Shown here piece after piece: positions 16,363-25,732 of a stretch of DNA of 64,000 bases. The notes under the pieces were generated by a model, which did no database searches, had not been told where the DNA came from, and saw only the letters and a program-made list of their open reading frames with translations. Source of the stretch: Dyadobacter psychrophilus (GTDB taxonomy: Bacteria; Bacteroidota; Bacteroidia; Cytophagales; Spirosomataceae); contig NZ_FUZA01000003.1 of assembly GCF_900167945.1 (NCBI RefSeq), forward strand, positions 1 to 64,000, read 5' to 3'. A program made the translations under genes and the position numbers. The stretch's first letter is position 1; every line of letters begins with the position of its first letter.

Positions 16363-17994
16363 ATGGTTCATTTTACCTATATATATGTGAGAGCTTTTTA
16401 CACCGCATTATTTTATCTTATGGTTCAATCCTGGCCATTGTATGCGCAGGATTGCCAGCCCGCTTATATACTAAACCCGGTCACGGCCAACAACACGATC
16501 GAATGGGGCAAGTTTCCCGAATTTACCCTTCCCTTTAAAATCATTTACAATGCTACGCGCTTTGGCGATACGCAGTCCCAGCCCCTCAAACATGGTTTTA
16601 GCCACCTTGCAACCTTCTCGGGACCCGAGCCCGGATCGTTAACGAATGCCAACCGGGCCTTGATCTGGTACGGCGTTGCCACTTCTAGCGGCAACCAGCC
16701 CTGGGCGGATAACACGCTGCGCAGTCCGTGGGGAAATGATACGGCCGCTTACCGCAGTTTTTGGGACAATTACGCTGAAACGGCCAAAGGTTACGACATT
16801 ATCTGCATGGACATTGAGCGCATGCAACGCGAGGACCGCGACATTCTTGCCTTAAAATCCAATAGTAAGATTGCACAGAATTACCGCAATTTATCGGATG
16901 CGGATTTTTTGGCAACCTATAAAAGGGACATGAGATGGTGGTATACCGAGGCTGCCAACAGATTAAAATTAAAAGGTGTTAATGCCCCATTGAGCAGTTA
17001 CAGCGATGTTCCCGTGCGCAACACATGGCTGAACATTACCGCCAACAGCTGGCAGGACTGGACCACCAATGCCGGCCGCACGCATTACCTGGTCCAGGAC
17101 AATGCAGGCAAAATCGGCGGCAGCTTTTATAACGCGCAGCAGTTTCTGACACCTTCTCCTTATTTTTATTATGGTTACGATAACCCCATCGGAAAGGATT
17201 ATCTCTCTTACCTGCTTTTTAACATTGAAGTCAACCGCGCTTGGAGCGACAAACCCATTATCCCCTTTGTGTGGATGCGCATTCATGACAGCTATGATCC
17301 CAACACGCCGATGATTGCTCCTTTTGTGGCGGAAGCGACAGCGATTTTTCCTTTTTTTTCCGGGGCCAAAGGGTTATGGCTTTGGGAAAATCCGGGCTTC
17401 CCAGGCAGCAGACAAGAAAATTATGCGCCTTATGAGCGGTTCATTTACGGACTTTACCGGCTGTCGGCTTTCAAAGATATGTTTGAAGGAAGCTATGAGC
17501 TTGTTATCCCGCAATCTGCCCGCGATTTGATGGAACAGCAAAGCCCGATATGGCGCGGTGTTGTGAAAGGGAGCGACATTCTGGTCGCTGCCCAAAATCC
17601 ATATGCGGCAGATAATGCTGAAACCGAGATCGTTGTTTCACACCAGAAATGGGTTAAGCGCATTAAGCTGAAAGGCAAAGAAGTTTTCCTGTGCAAATTT
17701 GATCTCAATGACACGGTTAATTCAACCGAACCGCATCTTTCCGATGCCTTTGTGTATGCCAATCCCGTCGAATTTGAAATGAATGTGGTTTTAAATGGCG
17801 TAAATGGCCTTACTGATGTGGCATTTTCTTTATTGAACACGAAAGGACAGGTTGTTGCAGAAAAACAACTTAAAGCCATTGCCGGAGAGACGCGTGAAAA
17901 GATTGATTTGCCGCACTTAACTGCTGGCATATATTTTGCCCGCTTCAAGACCCAGAACCGGACCATTACCAAAAAAGTGGTCATTCATCAATAA
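16363..17994 (+). CDS. Secreted protein with T9SS C-terminal sorting domain, catalytic part unidentified
   Basis: A 543-residue exported protein. The signal peptide ends near LYAQ (residue 29). The central 400 residues resemble a TIM-barrel hydrolase-like fold: YDIICMDIERMQREDRD supplies adjacent acidic residues at a strand end, later followed by PIIPFVWMRIHDSY and GAKGLWLWENPGFPGS. I cannot name a glycoside-hydrolase family. The last 80 residues form a type A sorting domain (VAFSLLNTKGQVV ... LTAGIYFARF ... TKKVVIHQ), which directs export by the type IX system. The next gene starts 12 bp after the stop, so they are probably co-transcribed. Confidence 0.8.
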   Translation: MVHFTYIYVRAFYTALFYLMVQSWPLYAQDCQPAYILNPVTANNTIEWGKFPEFTLPFKIIYNATRFGDTQSQPLKHGFSHLATFSGPEPGSLTNANRALIWYGVATSSGNQPWADNTLRSPWGNDTAAYRSFWDNYAETAKGYDIICMDIERMQREDRDILALKSNSKIAQNYRNLSDADFLATYKRDMRWWYTEAANRLKLKGVNAPLSSYSDVPVRNTWLNITANSWQDWTTNAGRTHYLVQDNAGKIGGSFYNAQQFLTPSPYFYYGYDNPIGKDYLSYLLFNIEVNRAWSDKPIIPFVWMRIHDSYDPNTPMIAPFVAEATAIFPFFSGAKGLWLWENPGFPGSRQENYAPYERFIYGLYRLSAFKDMFEGSYELVIPQSARDLMEQQSPIWRGVVKGSDILVAAQNPYAADNAETEIVVSHQKWVKRIKLKGKEVFLCKFDLNDTVNSTEPHLSDAFVYANPVEFEMNVVLNGVNGLTDVAFSLLNTKGQVVAEKQLKAIAGETREKIDLPHLTAGIYFARFKTQNRTITKKVVIHQ

Positions 17995-18006
17995 CTTCCT
18001 TTGATT

Positions 18007-20022
18007 ATGAACTGTCTGAGCCAGCAAACCAGCCCATATTTACTTCAACACGCACACAATCCCGTTGACTGGTTTCCCTGGGGCGAAGAAGCATTAAGCA
18101 AGGCAAAAACCGAAAACAAGCCGATTCTGGTCAGTATTGGCTATTCGGCTTGCCATTGGTGTCATGTGATGGAGCGTGAATGTTTTGAAAAAGAGCCGAT
18201 TGCCGCCGTAATGAATGAACATTTTGTCTGCATTAAGGTGGATCGAGAGGAGCGCCCTGACGTGGATGCCGTGTATATGGATGCAGTGCAGGCGATGGGC
18301 GTGCGCGGCGGCTGGCCGCTGAATGTTTTCCTGTTACCCGACAGCCGGCCGTTTTACGGGGTTACTTATCTGCCTGCGCAAAACTGGGTGCAGCTTTTAA
18401 AGAGCATTGATAATGCATTTAAGAAGCATTATGATGAGCTGGCAGGTTCTGCCGAGGGATTTGTGCAAAATATGCTGGTCTCTGATACAGAAAAATACGG
18501 GCTTGTAACTGGCAGCGGTGATTATGCCTCTTCCGAGCTGGATATCATGTTTGAGCAGTTGCAGCGCAATTTTGATACGGAAAAAGGTGGAATGGACCGA
18601 GCGCCGAAGTTCCCTATGCCCTCAATCTATAAATTTTTGCTGCGTTATTTTGATATAAGCCAAAATCCCCAGGCACTCGCCCAGCTGGAATTGTCCCTGG
18701 ACCGCATTGCTTTGGGTGGGATTTATGATCACGTTGGCGGGGGATGGGCCCGGTATTCTGTTGATGACGAGTGGTTTATTCCTCATTTTGAAAAAATGCT
18801 CTATGATAACGCCCAGCTGCTGAGCATTTACGCCGAAGCCTATTCACTAACCAGAAATCCGCTGTACGAAGACCGTCTTTTAAGCACAATTCAATGGCTG
18901 CAAGACGAAATGCGCAATGAGCAGGGCGGTTTTTATTCAGCGCTTGATGCAGATAGCGAAGGCGTTGAGGGTAAATTTTATATTTGGACAAAAGCTGAGC
19001 TGCAGCAAATCCTGGGCGAAGATTTTGAATGGTTTGCCAAACTTTATAACGTCTCTGAGCACGGCAACTGGGAAGACGGCCATAATCATCTGCATTTGAC
19101 CAACACTGTGCGGCAAACAGCCAGTGCATTGAAGCTAGATGTGGCTGATCTTGAAACAAAATACAGTGCCGCACTTAAAAAGTTGGTTGAAAAGCGCGAA
19201 GAGCGTATCCGGCCAGGTCTGGATGACAAAACGCTCACATCCTGGAATGGGCTGCTGATCAAAGGATTGGCCGATTCCTACCGGGCGCTGGGCAACGAAT
19301 ACATTCGTGAAATGGCTGTTTCGGCTGGCGTTTTTATCCGCGAAAATATGATCGTGGCCGGCAAGCTCATGCACAGCTACAAGAACGGCCAGGCCACGGT
19401 GACTGGCTTTTTGGAAGATTATGCGGCAGTCATCGAGGCATATCTGGCCCTTTACCAGATCACTTTCGATGAACAGTGGATCACGCTGGCCAAAAAACTG
19501 GCCGACTACACGATCCACAATTTTTACGACCAAAAAGAGGGCTTCTTTTATTTTACCGACATTTACGGAGAAACGCTCATTACCCGCAAAAAGGAGCTTT
19601 TCGATAATGTGATCCCCTCTTCCAATTCGATCATGGCCCACAATCTTTACCTGCTGGGCATGATGCTCGATGAAGATGAATACGCCAGGATTTCGGACGC
19701 AATGCTCTCAAAAATGAGCAAAGTGCTTCTGGCTGATGTGCAGTGGGTAACCAATTGGGCCGCATTATATTGTATGAGGGCCTCCCCAACCGCTGAAATC
19801 ATCATCGTTGGAGCTGAGGCCGACGATATGCGCAAAGATTTTGACCGCTTCTTTGTGCCTAACAAACTGGTAATGGGAACAACCAGCCGCTCAGATCTCC
19901 CACTCTTAAAAAGTCGCACAGACATCAATGGTAAAACGGCCATTTACGTATGTTACGATAAAACCTGCCAACTGCCTGTTACGCAAGTAGAGTACGCCCT
20001 GGATCAACTGGCCGGGGTTTGA
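18007..20022 (+). CDS. DUF255 thioredoxin-fold protein (YyaL/SPATA20-like)
   Basis: About 671 residues. I chose ATG 18007 because the family begins [14 protein letters not shown]; a TTG at 18001 would add two residues. The N-terminal thioredoxin-like domain shows [16 protein letters not shown] and the CxxC site [10 protein letters not shown]. It is followed by an (alpha/alpha)6 barrel resembling N-acylglucosamine epimerases ([30 protein letters not shown]). The protein is widespread, probably cytoplasmic, and lacks a firmly established reaction; a redox or isomerase-like role is suggested by the fold. Full length for the family. Confidence 0.92.
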   Translation: MNCLSQQTSPYLLQHAHNPVDWFPWGEEALSKAKTENKPILVSIGYSACHWCHVMERECFEKEPIAAVMNEHFVCIKVDREERPDVDAVYMDAVQAMGVRGGWPLNVFLLPDSRPFYGVTYLPAQNWVQLLKSIDNAFKKHYDELAGSAEGFVQNMLVSDTEKYGLVTGSGDYASSELDIMFEQLQRNFDTEKGGMDRAPKFPMPSIYKFLLRYFDISQNPQALAQLELSLDRIALGGIYDHVGGGWARYSVDDEWFIPHFEKMLYDNAQLLSIYAEAYSLTRNPLYEDRLLSTIQWLQDEMRNEQGGFYSALDADSEGVEGKFYIWTKAELQQILGEDFEWFAKLYNVSEHGNWEDGHNHLHLTNTVRQTASALKLDVADLETKYSAALKKLVEKREERIRPGLDDKTLTSWNGLLIKGLADSYRALGNEYIREMAVSAGVFIRENMIVAGKLMHSYKNGQATVTGFLEDYAAVIEAYLALYQITFDEQWITLAKKLADYTIHNFYDQKEGFFYFTDIYGETLITRKKELFDNVIPSSNSIMAHNLYLLGMMLDEDEYARISDAMLSKMSKVLLADVQWVTNWAALYCMRASPTAEIIIVGAEADDMRKDFDRFFVPNKLVMGTTSRSDLPLLKSRTDINGKTAIYVCYDKTCQLPVTQVEYALDQLAGV

Positions 20023-20072
20023 AGGTTGGACTTGACTTTCCCAGTAGTTACTAAATCGCACAGTGAGCGCAA

Positions 20073-21107
20073 CTAAAAATAGGTTTTTACTGCAAACCTG
20101 AACTGTTCAATGAAAATTTTCTTAAAAACACTGATATTATTCTGCTCGTAAAAGATCAGCATTGCTTTTTTGTATTCGACTGCGTCAACAGTCCGGAAAG
20201 AAATTGGGCAATGTTGGTGAGCAATTAGGATAGCATTACCAATGATGCGGGCTGTTCTTTTATTTCCATCATTAAATGCCTGGATATAGGATAGCAGAAC
20301 CAAAGCCAGCAATGATTTTTCAAATACATTTTCTTTTCGATTGATCAGCCTGCACATATCTTCCAATGCTTCCCTGATCTGGTGCTCGTTATCCAGTGGT
20401 TTGTAGTTGGTTCCTGAAATACCTACCCGACGGCGTCTGATATTTCGGTCCACTTCAAGATCCTTAATGAGAAGGCTATGAATGTCCTCTATCCGTGCAA
20501 TAGATAATGGAACCACATAGTCCGGGTTGTCAATAATAAAGTTGAGTGCTTCCTTGTGATTCAACAGCATTGTCGCATCATCCTTAGGCTTACCGGCAGC
20601 TGTCTCCTTGTCCTTCAACAAACGTTCTGTTTCAAGCAGCGAATAAGTATTACCTTCAATTTGCGATGATTTCCAACTCAAATCAATAGCCAATCTTTCC
20701 ATCTCCTTGTTATAAGCGGCCGTACTCATATCGTTTACATTCTTGCGAAATTCTTTCTGCAAGTTGGTAAGGCCATTTACCTCGTCTGCTGTAAACAGGT
20801 CAACACTACTTAATATCTCGGTGATCAGCTGAAAATTAAAGTCCTCACGGATCTGGCGCTCATCTATCTCCTGCTTAAAATATGCGTCCGTATCAACAGG
20901 ACTGAAAAGCTGATTTGCTGCGCTCAGGAAATACCTTGTGGCTCTGGTCTGACCTCGGGTCGATAGTTGGCCGGTTTCAACCAGTGCAGCTATCGCTCTT
21001 TTGATTGTTGCAAAAGAACCTCTGCCGATCGCCTTATGGATTTCAGCGGACGAACTGAGAGGATGATCCTTTACAAAAAGAAGAATGTCAGAATTTAATG
21101 ATGACAT
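20073..21107 (-). CDS. Fic-family protein with N-terminal winged helix
   Basis: 344 residues. Residues 1-62 form a winged helix (SSAEIHKAIGRGSFATIKRA). An inhibitory-helix motif SSQIEGN lies near residue 153, fitting S/T-xxx-E-G/N of self-inhibited Fic proteins. The Fic core reads IEDIHSLLIKDLEVDRNIRR and then SYIQAFNDGNKRTARIIGN. In the catalytic signature HxFx(D/E)GN(K/G)R the His is replaced by Gln (CAG, residue about 276). Fic enzymes transfer AMP to target hydroxyls using that His, so activity may be lost or altered; some Fic subfamilies may carry this change as a rule. The winged helix suggests it binds DNA, and palindromic repeats overlie its own promoter. Confidence 0.88.
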   Translation of the reverse strand: MSSLNSDILLFVKDHPLSSSAEIHKAIGRGSFATIKRAIAALVETGQLSTRGQTRATRYFLSAANQLFSPVDTDAYFKQEIDERQIREDFNFQLITEILSSVDLFTADEVNGLTNLQKEFRKNVNDMSTAAYNKEMERLAIDLSWKSSQIEGNTYSLLETERLLKDKETAAGKPKDDATMLLNHKEALNFIIDNPDYVVPLSIARIEDIHSLLIKDLEVDRNIRRRRVGISGTNYKPLDNEHQIREALEDMCRLINRKENVFEKSLLALVLLSYIQAFNDGNKRTARIIGNAILIAHQHCPISFRTVDAVEYKKAMLIFYEQNNISVFKKIFIEQFRFAVKTYF

Positions 21108-21132
21108 AAATTATAGCTCGTCATAAAATCAA

Positions 21133-21244
21133 TTTTGGCTCAAATATATACAGATTTGAGCCAAAATTTTTCAAATTTGAGCCGCATCGTACTTTAAGCT
21201 CAAAAATCCGAATGTTTAAGCTCACTTTAGGCACTTTTTGAGCC
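21133..21244 (-). promoter_or_regulatory. Fic-gene promoter with repeated TTTGAGCC operator-like sites
   Basis: TTTTGGCTCAAA (21133-21144) and TTTGAGCCAAAA (21155-21166) form a perfect 12-bp inverted repeat with a 10-base centre. Further TTTGAGCC copies lie at 21176-21183 and 21237-21244, with TTTGAGCT at 21197-21204 (minus) and a partial copy at 21218-21224. A Bacteroidota -7 box, TATATTTG on the minus strand (21141-21148), lies inside the palindrome, 34 bp before the Fic start codon. Binding here would block that promoter. The adjacent winged-helix Fic protein is the natural candidate regulator. Confidence 0.6.
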
Positions 21245-21299
21245 GTACTAAAACTTAACTTGATCCGCAAATTAATTTACTTTGGCTCCAAGATTGAAA

Positions 21300-21824
21300 C
21301 TAAGCTAAAAGCAACGGAAAATAACGCTCCTGGATCACCCGCATGTGATGAAGCGGGTGGCCGATGATGACAAATCCTAATGCCAGTGCTGAAATGTCTG
21401 ATTTGTAAGCAAACCCCGAACGCAGGATCATTTGATGATCCATGCTTTTGAAAAGGGAAATGGTGCTTTGCCTTACCTGGCCGAATTCCTGCATGAGATC
21501 TTCAATGCTGCGCTGATTGGCAATGGTGTTTGCTGCCAGAAGCTCTTCGTCATAACCGGGAAGGGTCGTTTTGTCATTTCTGGAAAAGCGCATAGCACGG
21601 TAAGCCATAATGCGCTCATTGTCAATTACATGTTGTAAAATATCTTTCACCGTCCATTTACCCTGGGCGTAGGCAAGGTCTTTGAGAGCAGTCAGCTTAT
21701 CTATGTCGGTGTAGACCTTGCCAGGAGTATATTTGTCGAATGCTTCGATAATGTCCATATCCTCGACCAGATTAATGTAGCGGTCGAAAAACTGGGGCAT
21801 TGGGTTAATTGCGGATTTCTTCAT
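21300..21824 (-). CDS. DinB-family protein
   Basis: A 174-residue four-helix-bundle protein of the DinB/YfiT superfamily. The metal-binding histidines appear in the expected places: WTVKDILQHVIDNERIMAYR (His after helix 2) and the C-terminal IIGHPLHHMRVIQERYFPLL. A family-typical LPGYDEELLAA links the central helices. These proteins are probably metal-dependent, some acting as thiol-dependent transferases, but a reaction is rarely known. Its stop lies about 190 bp from the Fic start, and the next gene upstream ends 13 bp away on the same strand, so it is probably second in a two-gene operon. Confidence 0.88.
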   Translation of the reverse strand: MKKSAINPMPQFFDRYINLVEDMDIIEAFDKYTPGKVYTDIDKLTALKDLAYAQGKWTVKDILQHVIDNERIMAYRAMRFSRNDKTTLPGYDEELLAANTIANQRSIEDLMQEFGQVRQSTISLFKSMDHQMILRSGFAYKSDISALALGFVIIGHPLHHMRVIQERYFPLLLA

Positions 21825-21837
21825 AAACGGTAAGCTC

Positions 21838-22344
21838 TTATCTGAGTTTTGAATATTTGTAATCTATATGTCTGGGTTTTGAATCAATAGTGCCTTCAAT
21901 GTAGGCATGAAGTGAGTCTGCGGGTAAAAATGCATAGCCAATGCGCTGGGGAAAATCGTGCTTGGGATTTTCAAAAATAAACTTTTTCCCTTCAATTGAT
22001 TTCAAATCGAAAAGTACTTCCTTTTCATCATTCTGTCCAAAAGCAACCGGAGCGTATATAACCCTACGGTTACTTAAATACAGCCGGACTGTTTCAAGCT
22101 TAATGGTGTCCCCATTTTCAATCTTATAACTGATGCCCGAAAACTCAACGGGCGAGACCCTGCGCCAGGTTTCATACATATTACCTCCCGAACGCTGCAT
22201 TTTCCATGAGCCCACGATGGCACTGAGCTTTTCAAAATCACTTTTGGTAAATCCCTCGCCCTGAATCATTGCCGCCGATGCAAGCAGCAAAACCACTAAG
22301 CCATTACGCATCACACATTTGGAAAAACCTGTTTGCCTGGTCAT
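21838..22344 (-). CDS. Secreted DUF6265-like protein
   Basis: About 168 residues from the ATG chosen at 22344 (MTRQTGFSKCVMRNGLVVLL); starts at 22392 and 22311 are also possible, and the last gives the shortest signal peptide. The hydrophobic export signal is VMRNGLVVLLLASAAMIQG. The mature domain is beta-rich: FEKLSAIVGSWKMQ, MYETWRRVSPVEFSGISYKI, LFDLKSIEGKKFIFENPKHD and FPQRIGYAF. This matches the DUF6265 pattern (GxWxm ... yEtW ... FenpxHDFPqri), a lipocalin-like family of unknown role. It is cotranscribed with the DinB gene (13 bp gap). Confidence 0.75.
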   Translation of the reverse strand: MTRQTGFSKCVMRNGLVVLLLASAAMIQGEGFTKSDFEKLSAIVGSWKMQRSGGNMYETWRRVSPVEFSGISYKIENGDTIKLETVRLYLSNRRVIYAPVAFGQNDEKEVLFDLKSIEGKKFIFENPKHDFPQRIGYAFLPADSLHAYIEGTIDSKPRHIDYKYSKLR

Positions 22345-22484
22345 TGACAGCGATTTTATTTCAGGTGGTAATTTAAGCAAAATCCGCAGCATGCATTTGC
22401 AGAGACGTTGATATATAGTATTTTAAACAACATTTGCTTAATTGGATCGAACTTGATTACATTTGAATATAAATCCTCTTCAAA

Positions 22485-23036
22485 TTGAAAAGACTGTTAC
22501 CGATAGGATTGTTGGTTCTTTTGCTCTACAACACGTTTGGGCTAACTTTTGCTGTGCTTTTCTTTGATAACCACTATCAGCAATCGTCGGTTTCTTCGCT
22601 GGGTGACGAATTAAGGGTCGTTAAAATGCATTTGCCATCTCTGCCCTACTCGGGCGACCTTCAAATTACGGAGGCACCCCAGGGACTGATCCGTCAGAAT
22701 GATCAATTTTATAACCCTACCCAGGTCCTGCATCAAAACGACACACTTTATGTGACGCTGAAATCAAACCAGGCGGCTCGTGATGAATTTGTTGCTTTGG
22801 CCAATGCGATGCAGATCATAACTGATCCGAGCGCCAAACTTCCTGAGGACCCTTACAGCAAAGCCATTAAATTGTTGGATAACTTGCTGAAAAATTATGT
22901 TTCAAATGTTGCTTCAATAAGCTTTCCGCCTGCGTCATTTACGGATCCGTTGCCTTTATCAATGGGCGGACGCTCCAAAAATATCTATTCAGCCATCTTC
23001 ATTCAGCTAACAAGCCCGCCTCCCGAGCTAAGCTGA
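22485..23036 (+). CDS. Membrane-anchored or secreted protein of unknown function
   Basis: 183 residues read from TTG 22485 (LKRLLPIGLLVLLLYNTFGL); there is no ATG before the hydrophobic segment, so TTG initiation is likely. The first 28 residues form an uncleaved anchor or signal peptide, and the rest is predicted periplasmic. The segment RQNDQFYNPTQVLHQNDTLY followed by VTLKSNQAARDEFVALANAM hints at a repeated beta unit. Another short hydrophobic or Pro-rich stretch (SFPPASFTDPLPLSMGG) follows. I recognise no family. It is in the same orientation as the barrel and haloperoxidase genes downstream (143 bp gap) and may belong with them. Confidence 0.6.
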   Translation: MKRLLPIGLLVLLLYNTFGLTFAVLFFDNHYQQSSVSSLGDELRVVKMHLPSLPYSGDLQITEAPQGLIRQNDQFYNPTQVLHQNDTLYVTLKSNQAARDEFVALANAMQIITDPSAKLPEDPYSKAIKLLDNLLKNYVSNVASISFPPASFTDPLPLSMGGRSKNIYSAIFIQLTSPPPELS

Positions 23037-23178
23037 ATCCTTGGCGAGCCTTACCTACCGGCCGCAAGCTTGTTTTTCATTTCGTCAAAATTGCCTTCAA
23101 AGCGCAGTATCCATTCTGGTATTGTAAACGCACGGCATTATCCCTCAGTAAAAACAAATGCATTATTCTTTACGAAAA

Positions 23179-24102
23179 ATGAAGCAATCACTCATTTTGC
23201 TTTCAATAATTGTCCTGTGCGCAACAGGACGAGCTTTTGCCCAAATGCCCAACGACGCCATCTATATGTCGAAAAATACGGCTTGCCTTGCCCTGTCTTA
23301 CGGGCATAGCTCCTGGGATAAATACTGGGAAAACAGCCTAAAACGCGAAAATCTCAATATAGGCACCCATACCACGCAAAGCGCAATGGCCATGCTGGCA
23401 GTGGGTGTAACCAAAAATCTGAATGTCATTGTTGGCGTTCCATATGTGTGGACGCAGGCCAGCGCGGGTAACTTAAAGTGGCAAAATGGCTTTCAGGATG
23501 CGTCTCTCTGGCTTAAATACCGTTTTATTAATAAATCAGGGTTCTCCCTGCATGCCATAGGCGGCGCTTCCATTCCCATGGGCGATTATATCCCTGATTT
23601 TTTACCTATGTCGATTGGTATACAATGCAAAACAGCGACGGCAAGGCTGCTGGCCAGATATCGCCATCCCCAAACAGGCATTTATCTGACGGCTTCGGGA
23701 AGCTATATTTTCCGCAGCAACATTAAGATCGATCGCGACTCTTATCTCTCAGAGGGTAAGCTGCACAGCACAAATAAGGTAAGCGTGCCCAATGCCTATG
23801 ATGCCTCTGTCAGACTCGGATATTCCAAAGCTGCCATCCAGGCGGAAGTTTTTGCCGAATACGGCGCATGTGACGGCGGTGATAATATTCGCCGCAATGA
23901 TATGCCCTTCCCTACCAATAACATGAAAAGCACCGTGGGCGGCGTTTATGCCAAATTTCAGCCAAAAAACATTGGCGTTAATGCCCGGGCCGCCTATGTT
24001 TTAGACGGGACCAATGTTGGCCAGAGTACATCTTTTTCTGTTGGCGTGCTGTATCAGTTCCGGTACATCAAGGCTGATAAAAACCCAAACATGCATCAGT
24101 AA
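23179..24102 (+). CDS. Outer-membrane beta-barrel protein
   Basis: About 307 residues from ATG 23179, chosen because MKQSLILLSIIVLCATGRAF gives a clean signal peptide cleaved near FAQ; an in-frame ATG at 23158 adds seven residues. The mature chain alternates polar and aromatic residues as amphipathic strands (LNVIVGVPYVWTQAS, DASLWLKYRF, YLTASGSYIFRSN) and ends in a barrel-type strand (STSFSVGVLYQFRYI). This resembles small transporter or 'phenol-degradation MetA-like' barrels. It is followed after only 2 bp by the haloperoxidase-like lipoprotein, so the two are surely co-expressed; a pore supplying substrate is possible but unproven. Confidence 0.75.
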   Translation: MKQSLILLSIIVLCATGRAFAQMPNDAIYMSKNTACLALSYGHSSWDKYWENSLKRENLNIGTHTTQSAMAMLAVGVTKNLNVIVGVPYVWTQASAGNLKWQNGFQDASLWLKYRFINKSGFSLHAIGGASIPMGDYIPDFLPMSIGIQCKTATARLLARYRHPQTGIYLTASGSYIFRSNIKIDRDSYLSEGKLHSTNKVSVPNAYDASVRLGYSKAAIQAEVFAEYGACDGGDNIRRNDMPFPTNNMKSTVGGVYAKFQPKNIGVNARAAYVLDGTNVGQSTSFSVGVLYQFRYIKADKNPNMHQ

Positions 24103-24104
24103 CA

Positions 24105-25658
24105 ATGAAAACATATATATCAAAAAGCAATCTTCTGATTGCGTGCGGATTGCTTCTCACACTGGGGATTTCTTCCTGCACCAAAACGGTCGACGAACCC
24201 ACAGCTTCTGTCAACAATCCTTCCAGCATGGATGCCAATGCAGGCAACTGGAAGCCATATGTGCTTACTTCATCCAGCGAAATAACGGTTGCAGAACCCA
24301 AGGCTGCTTCTTCGGCTGACTATAAGGCAGAAATCACCAAGCTAAAAGAGACAACCTCCAAAATCACCCCGCAGCAGAGAGAAATTGTTAATTACTGGGG
24401 CGCTGGGGCAACATTCCGCTGGAATGAGATTGGTCGTGAGCTCGCTGCCCGCTATAATACACCGCCTGCATCTAACCAGGATGGTAAATATCCGCTGCCA
24501 GATCCGGCTAACCCGCTTGCAGACCCTAAATTCCCCTTTGCCAATCCGCCCTACACGGCGCGCGCCCTGGCTTATCTGAGCGTGGCGCAGTACGACGCTC
24601 TTGTGAGTGCCTGGAATTATAAGTTCAAATTCAACCGCAAAGCGCCTTCAAAAACAGATGAGTCTGTGCAGGCGATTTTGCCGGTGACCGATCTTCCTTC
24701 CTACCCTTCTGAGGATGCGGTGGTAGCCGAAGCATCGGTTGCCATTTTAAAAGCAATGTTTCCGGGCGAAGTGCCTTTTTTGGAGCAAAAGCTTGCAGAA
24801 CATAAAAACAGCCGCTTATGGGCTGGTATGAACGTGGAAAGTGACATTGCTGCCGGCGCAGAACTGGGCAAAGCTGTGGGCGCCAAAGTTATGGCAAGAG
24901 CAAAAACAGATGGCATGGGAACAGCCAACAACCAGGCTGCAACGGCTGAAATGATCGCAAATGCAAAAACGATCGGCACTTCTGAGCCTTGGGTGAGCCA
25001 GGAATCGCCTGCCCGTCCGCCAATGCTGCCCACTTACGGCTTTGTTACGCCCTGGAATTTTGATAAGGCCACTGTTAAGACAATGCGTCCAGGCCCGCCG
25101 CCAGCAATCGGCAGCGCGGAATATCAACAAAATATTGATGAGCTTTTAACCATTGCCAAGAAACAAACCCGCGATCAGGCGCGCATTGCCAGCTTTTGGT
25201 CAGATGGTGTGGGAAGTTATACGCCTCCTGGGCACTGGCACAGAAGGGCTGCTGACCTTTGCCATAAGAATTCTTTCAGCGAAGTAAGAACGGCCAGAAC
25301 CCTGGCGCTTCTGGGCACAACACTGCAAGATGCAGGCATCTGCTGCTGGGATGCGAAATATTATTACTATTACCCGCGTCCAAACCAGATGAACAGAAAA
25401 ATTAAAACATCTGTGGGTTTGCCTAACTTTCCGTCATACACTTCCGGCCACTCGACGTTCTCAGGTGCAGCGGCTGAATTACTGGCTTACATCTTCCCGC
25501 AAGAAAAACAGAAAATCGACGATATGGCCCAGGAAGCTTCTGTATCCCGGATTTACGGACTGATCCATTACCGCTTTGACTGCGAAGCTGGTCTGCAATC
25601 CGGGCATAAAATCGGAGAGTATGCAGTGGCAAGAGCAAAATCTGACGGTGCTAAGTAG
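24105..25658 (+). CDS. Vanadium-dependent haloperoxidase/PAP2-superfamily lipoprotein
   Basis: A 517-residue lipoprotein: MKTYISKSNLLIACGLLLTL then GISSC lipobox. The C-terminal third carries the complete PAP2/vanadium-haloperoxidase signature: K-x6-RP in KYYYYYPRP (about residues 417-425), TSGHST (about 446-451), and SR-x5-H-x3-D in SRIYGLIHYRFD (about 480-491). The family binds vanadate or phosphate with these residues and acts as an H2O2-dependent halide oxidase or a phosphatase; sequence alone does not separate the two. The length and SGHSTFSGAAAE favour the bacterial haloperoxidase-like branch. It is probably exported to the periplasm or cell surface. A strong terminator follows. Confidence 0.85.
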   Translation: MKTYISKSNLLIACGLLLTLGISSCTKTVDEPTASVNNPSSMDANAGNWKPYVLTSSSEITVAEPKAASSADYKAEITKLKETTSKITPQQREIVNYWGAGATFRWNEIGRELAARYNTPPASNQDGKYPLPDPANPLADPKFPFANPPYTARALAYLSVAQYDALVSAWNYKFKFNRKAPSKTDESVQAILPVTDLPSYPSEDAVVAEASVAILKAMFPGEVPFLEQKLAEHKNSRLWAGMNVESDIAAGAELGKAVGAKVMARAKTDGMGTANNQAATAEMIANAKTIGTSEPWVSQESPARPPMLPTYGFVTPWNFDKATVKTMRPGPPPAIGSAEYQQNIDELLTIAKKQTRDQARIASFWSDGVGSYTPPGHWHRRAADLCHKNSFSEVRTARTLALLGTTLQDAGICCWDAKYYYYYPRPNQMNRKIKTSVGLPNFPSYTSGHSTFSGAAAELLAYIFPQEKQKIDDMAQEASVSRIYGLIHYRFDCEAGLQSGHKIGEYAVARAKSDGAK

Positions 25659-25674
25659 TTGTTCCAAACCTTAT

Positions 25675-25712
25675 AAAAAATGGCTTCCCGATTGCTCAGG
25701 AAGCCATTTTTT
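25675..25712. terminator. Bidirectional terminator
   Basis: A perfect 14-bp stem, AAAAAATGGCTTCC (25675-25688) with GGAAGCCATTTTTT (25699-25712), and a 10-base loop. The A-run and T-run flank both sides, so it can terminate the haloperoxidase gene and the convergent molybdenum-hydroxylase gene. Confidence 0.92.
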
Positions 25713-25732
25713 ATTTATCCAAAAACAGAATA

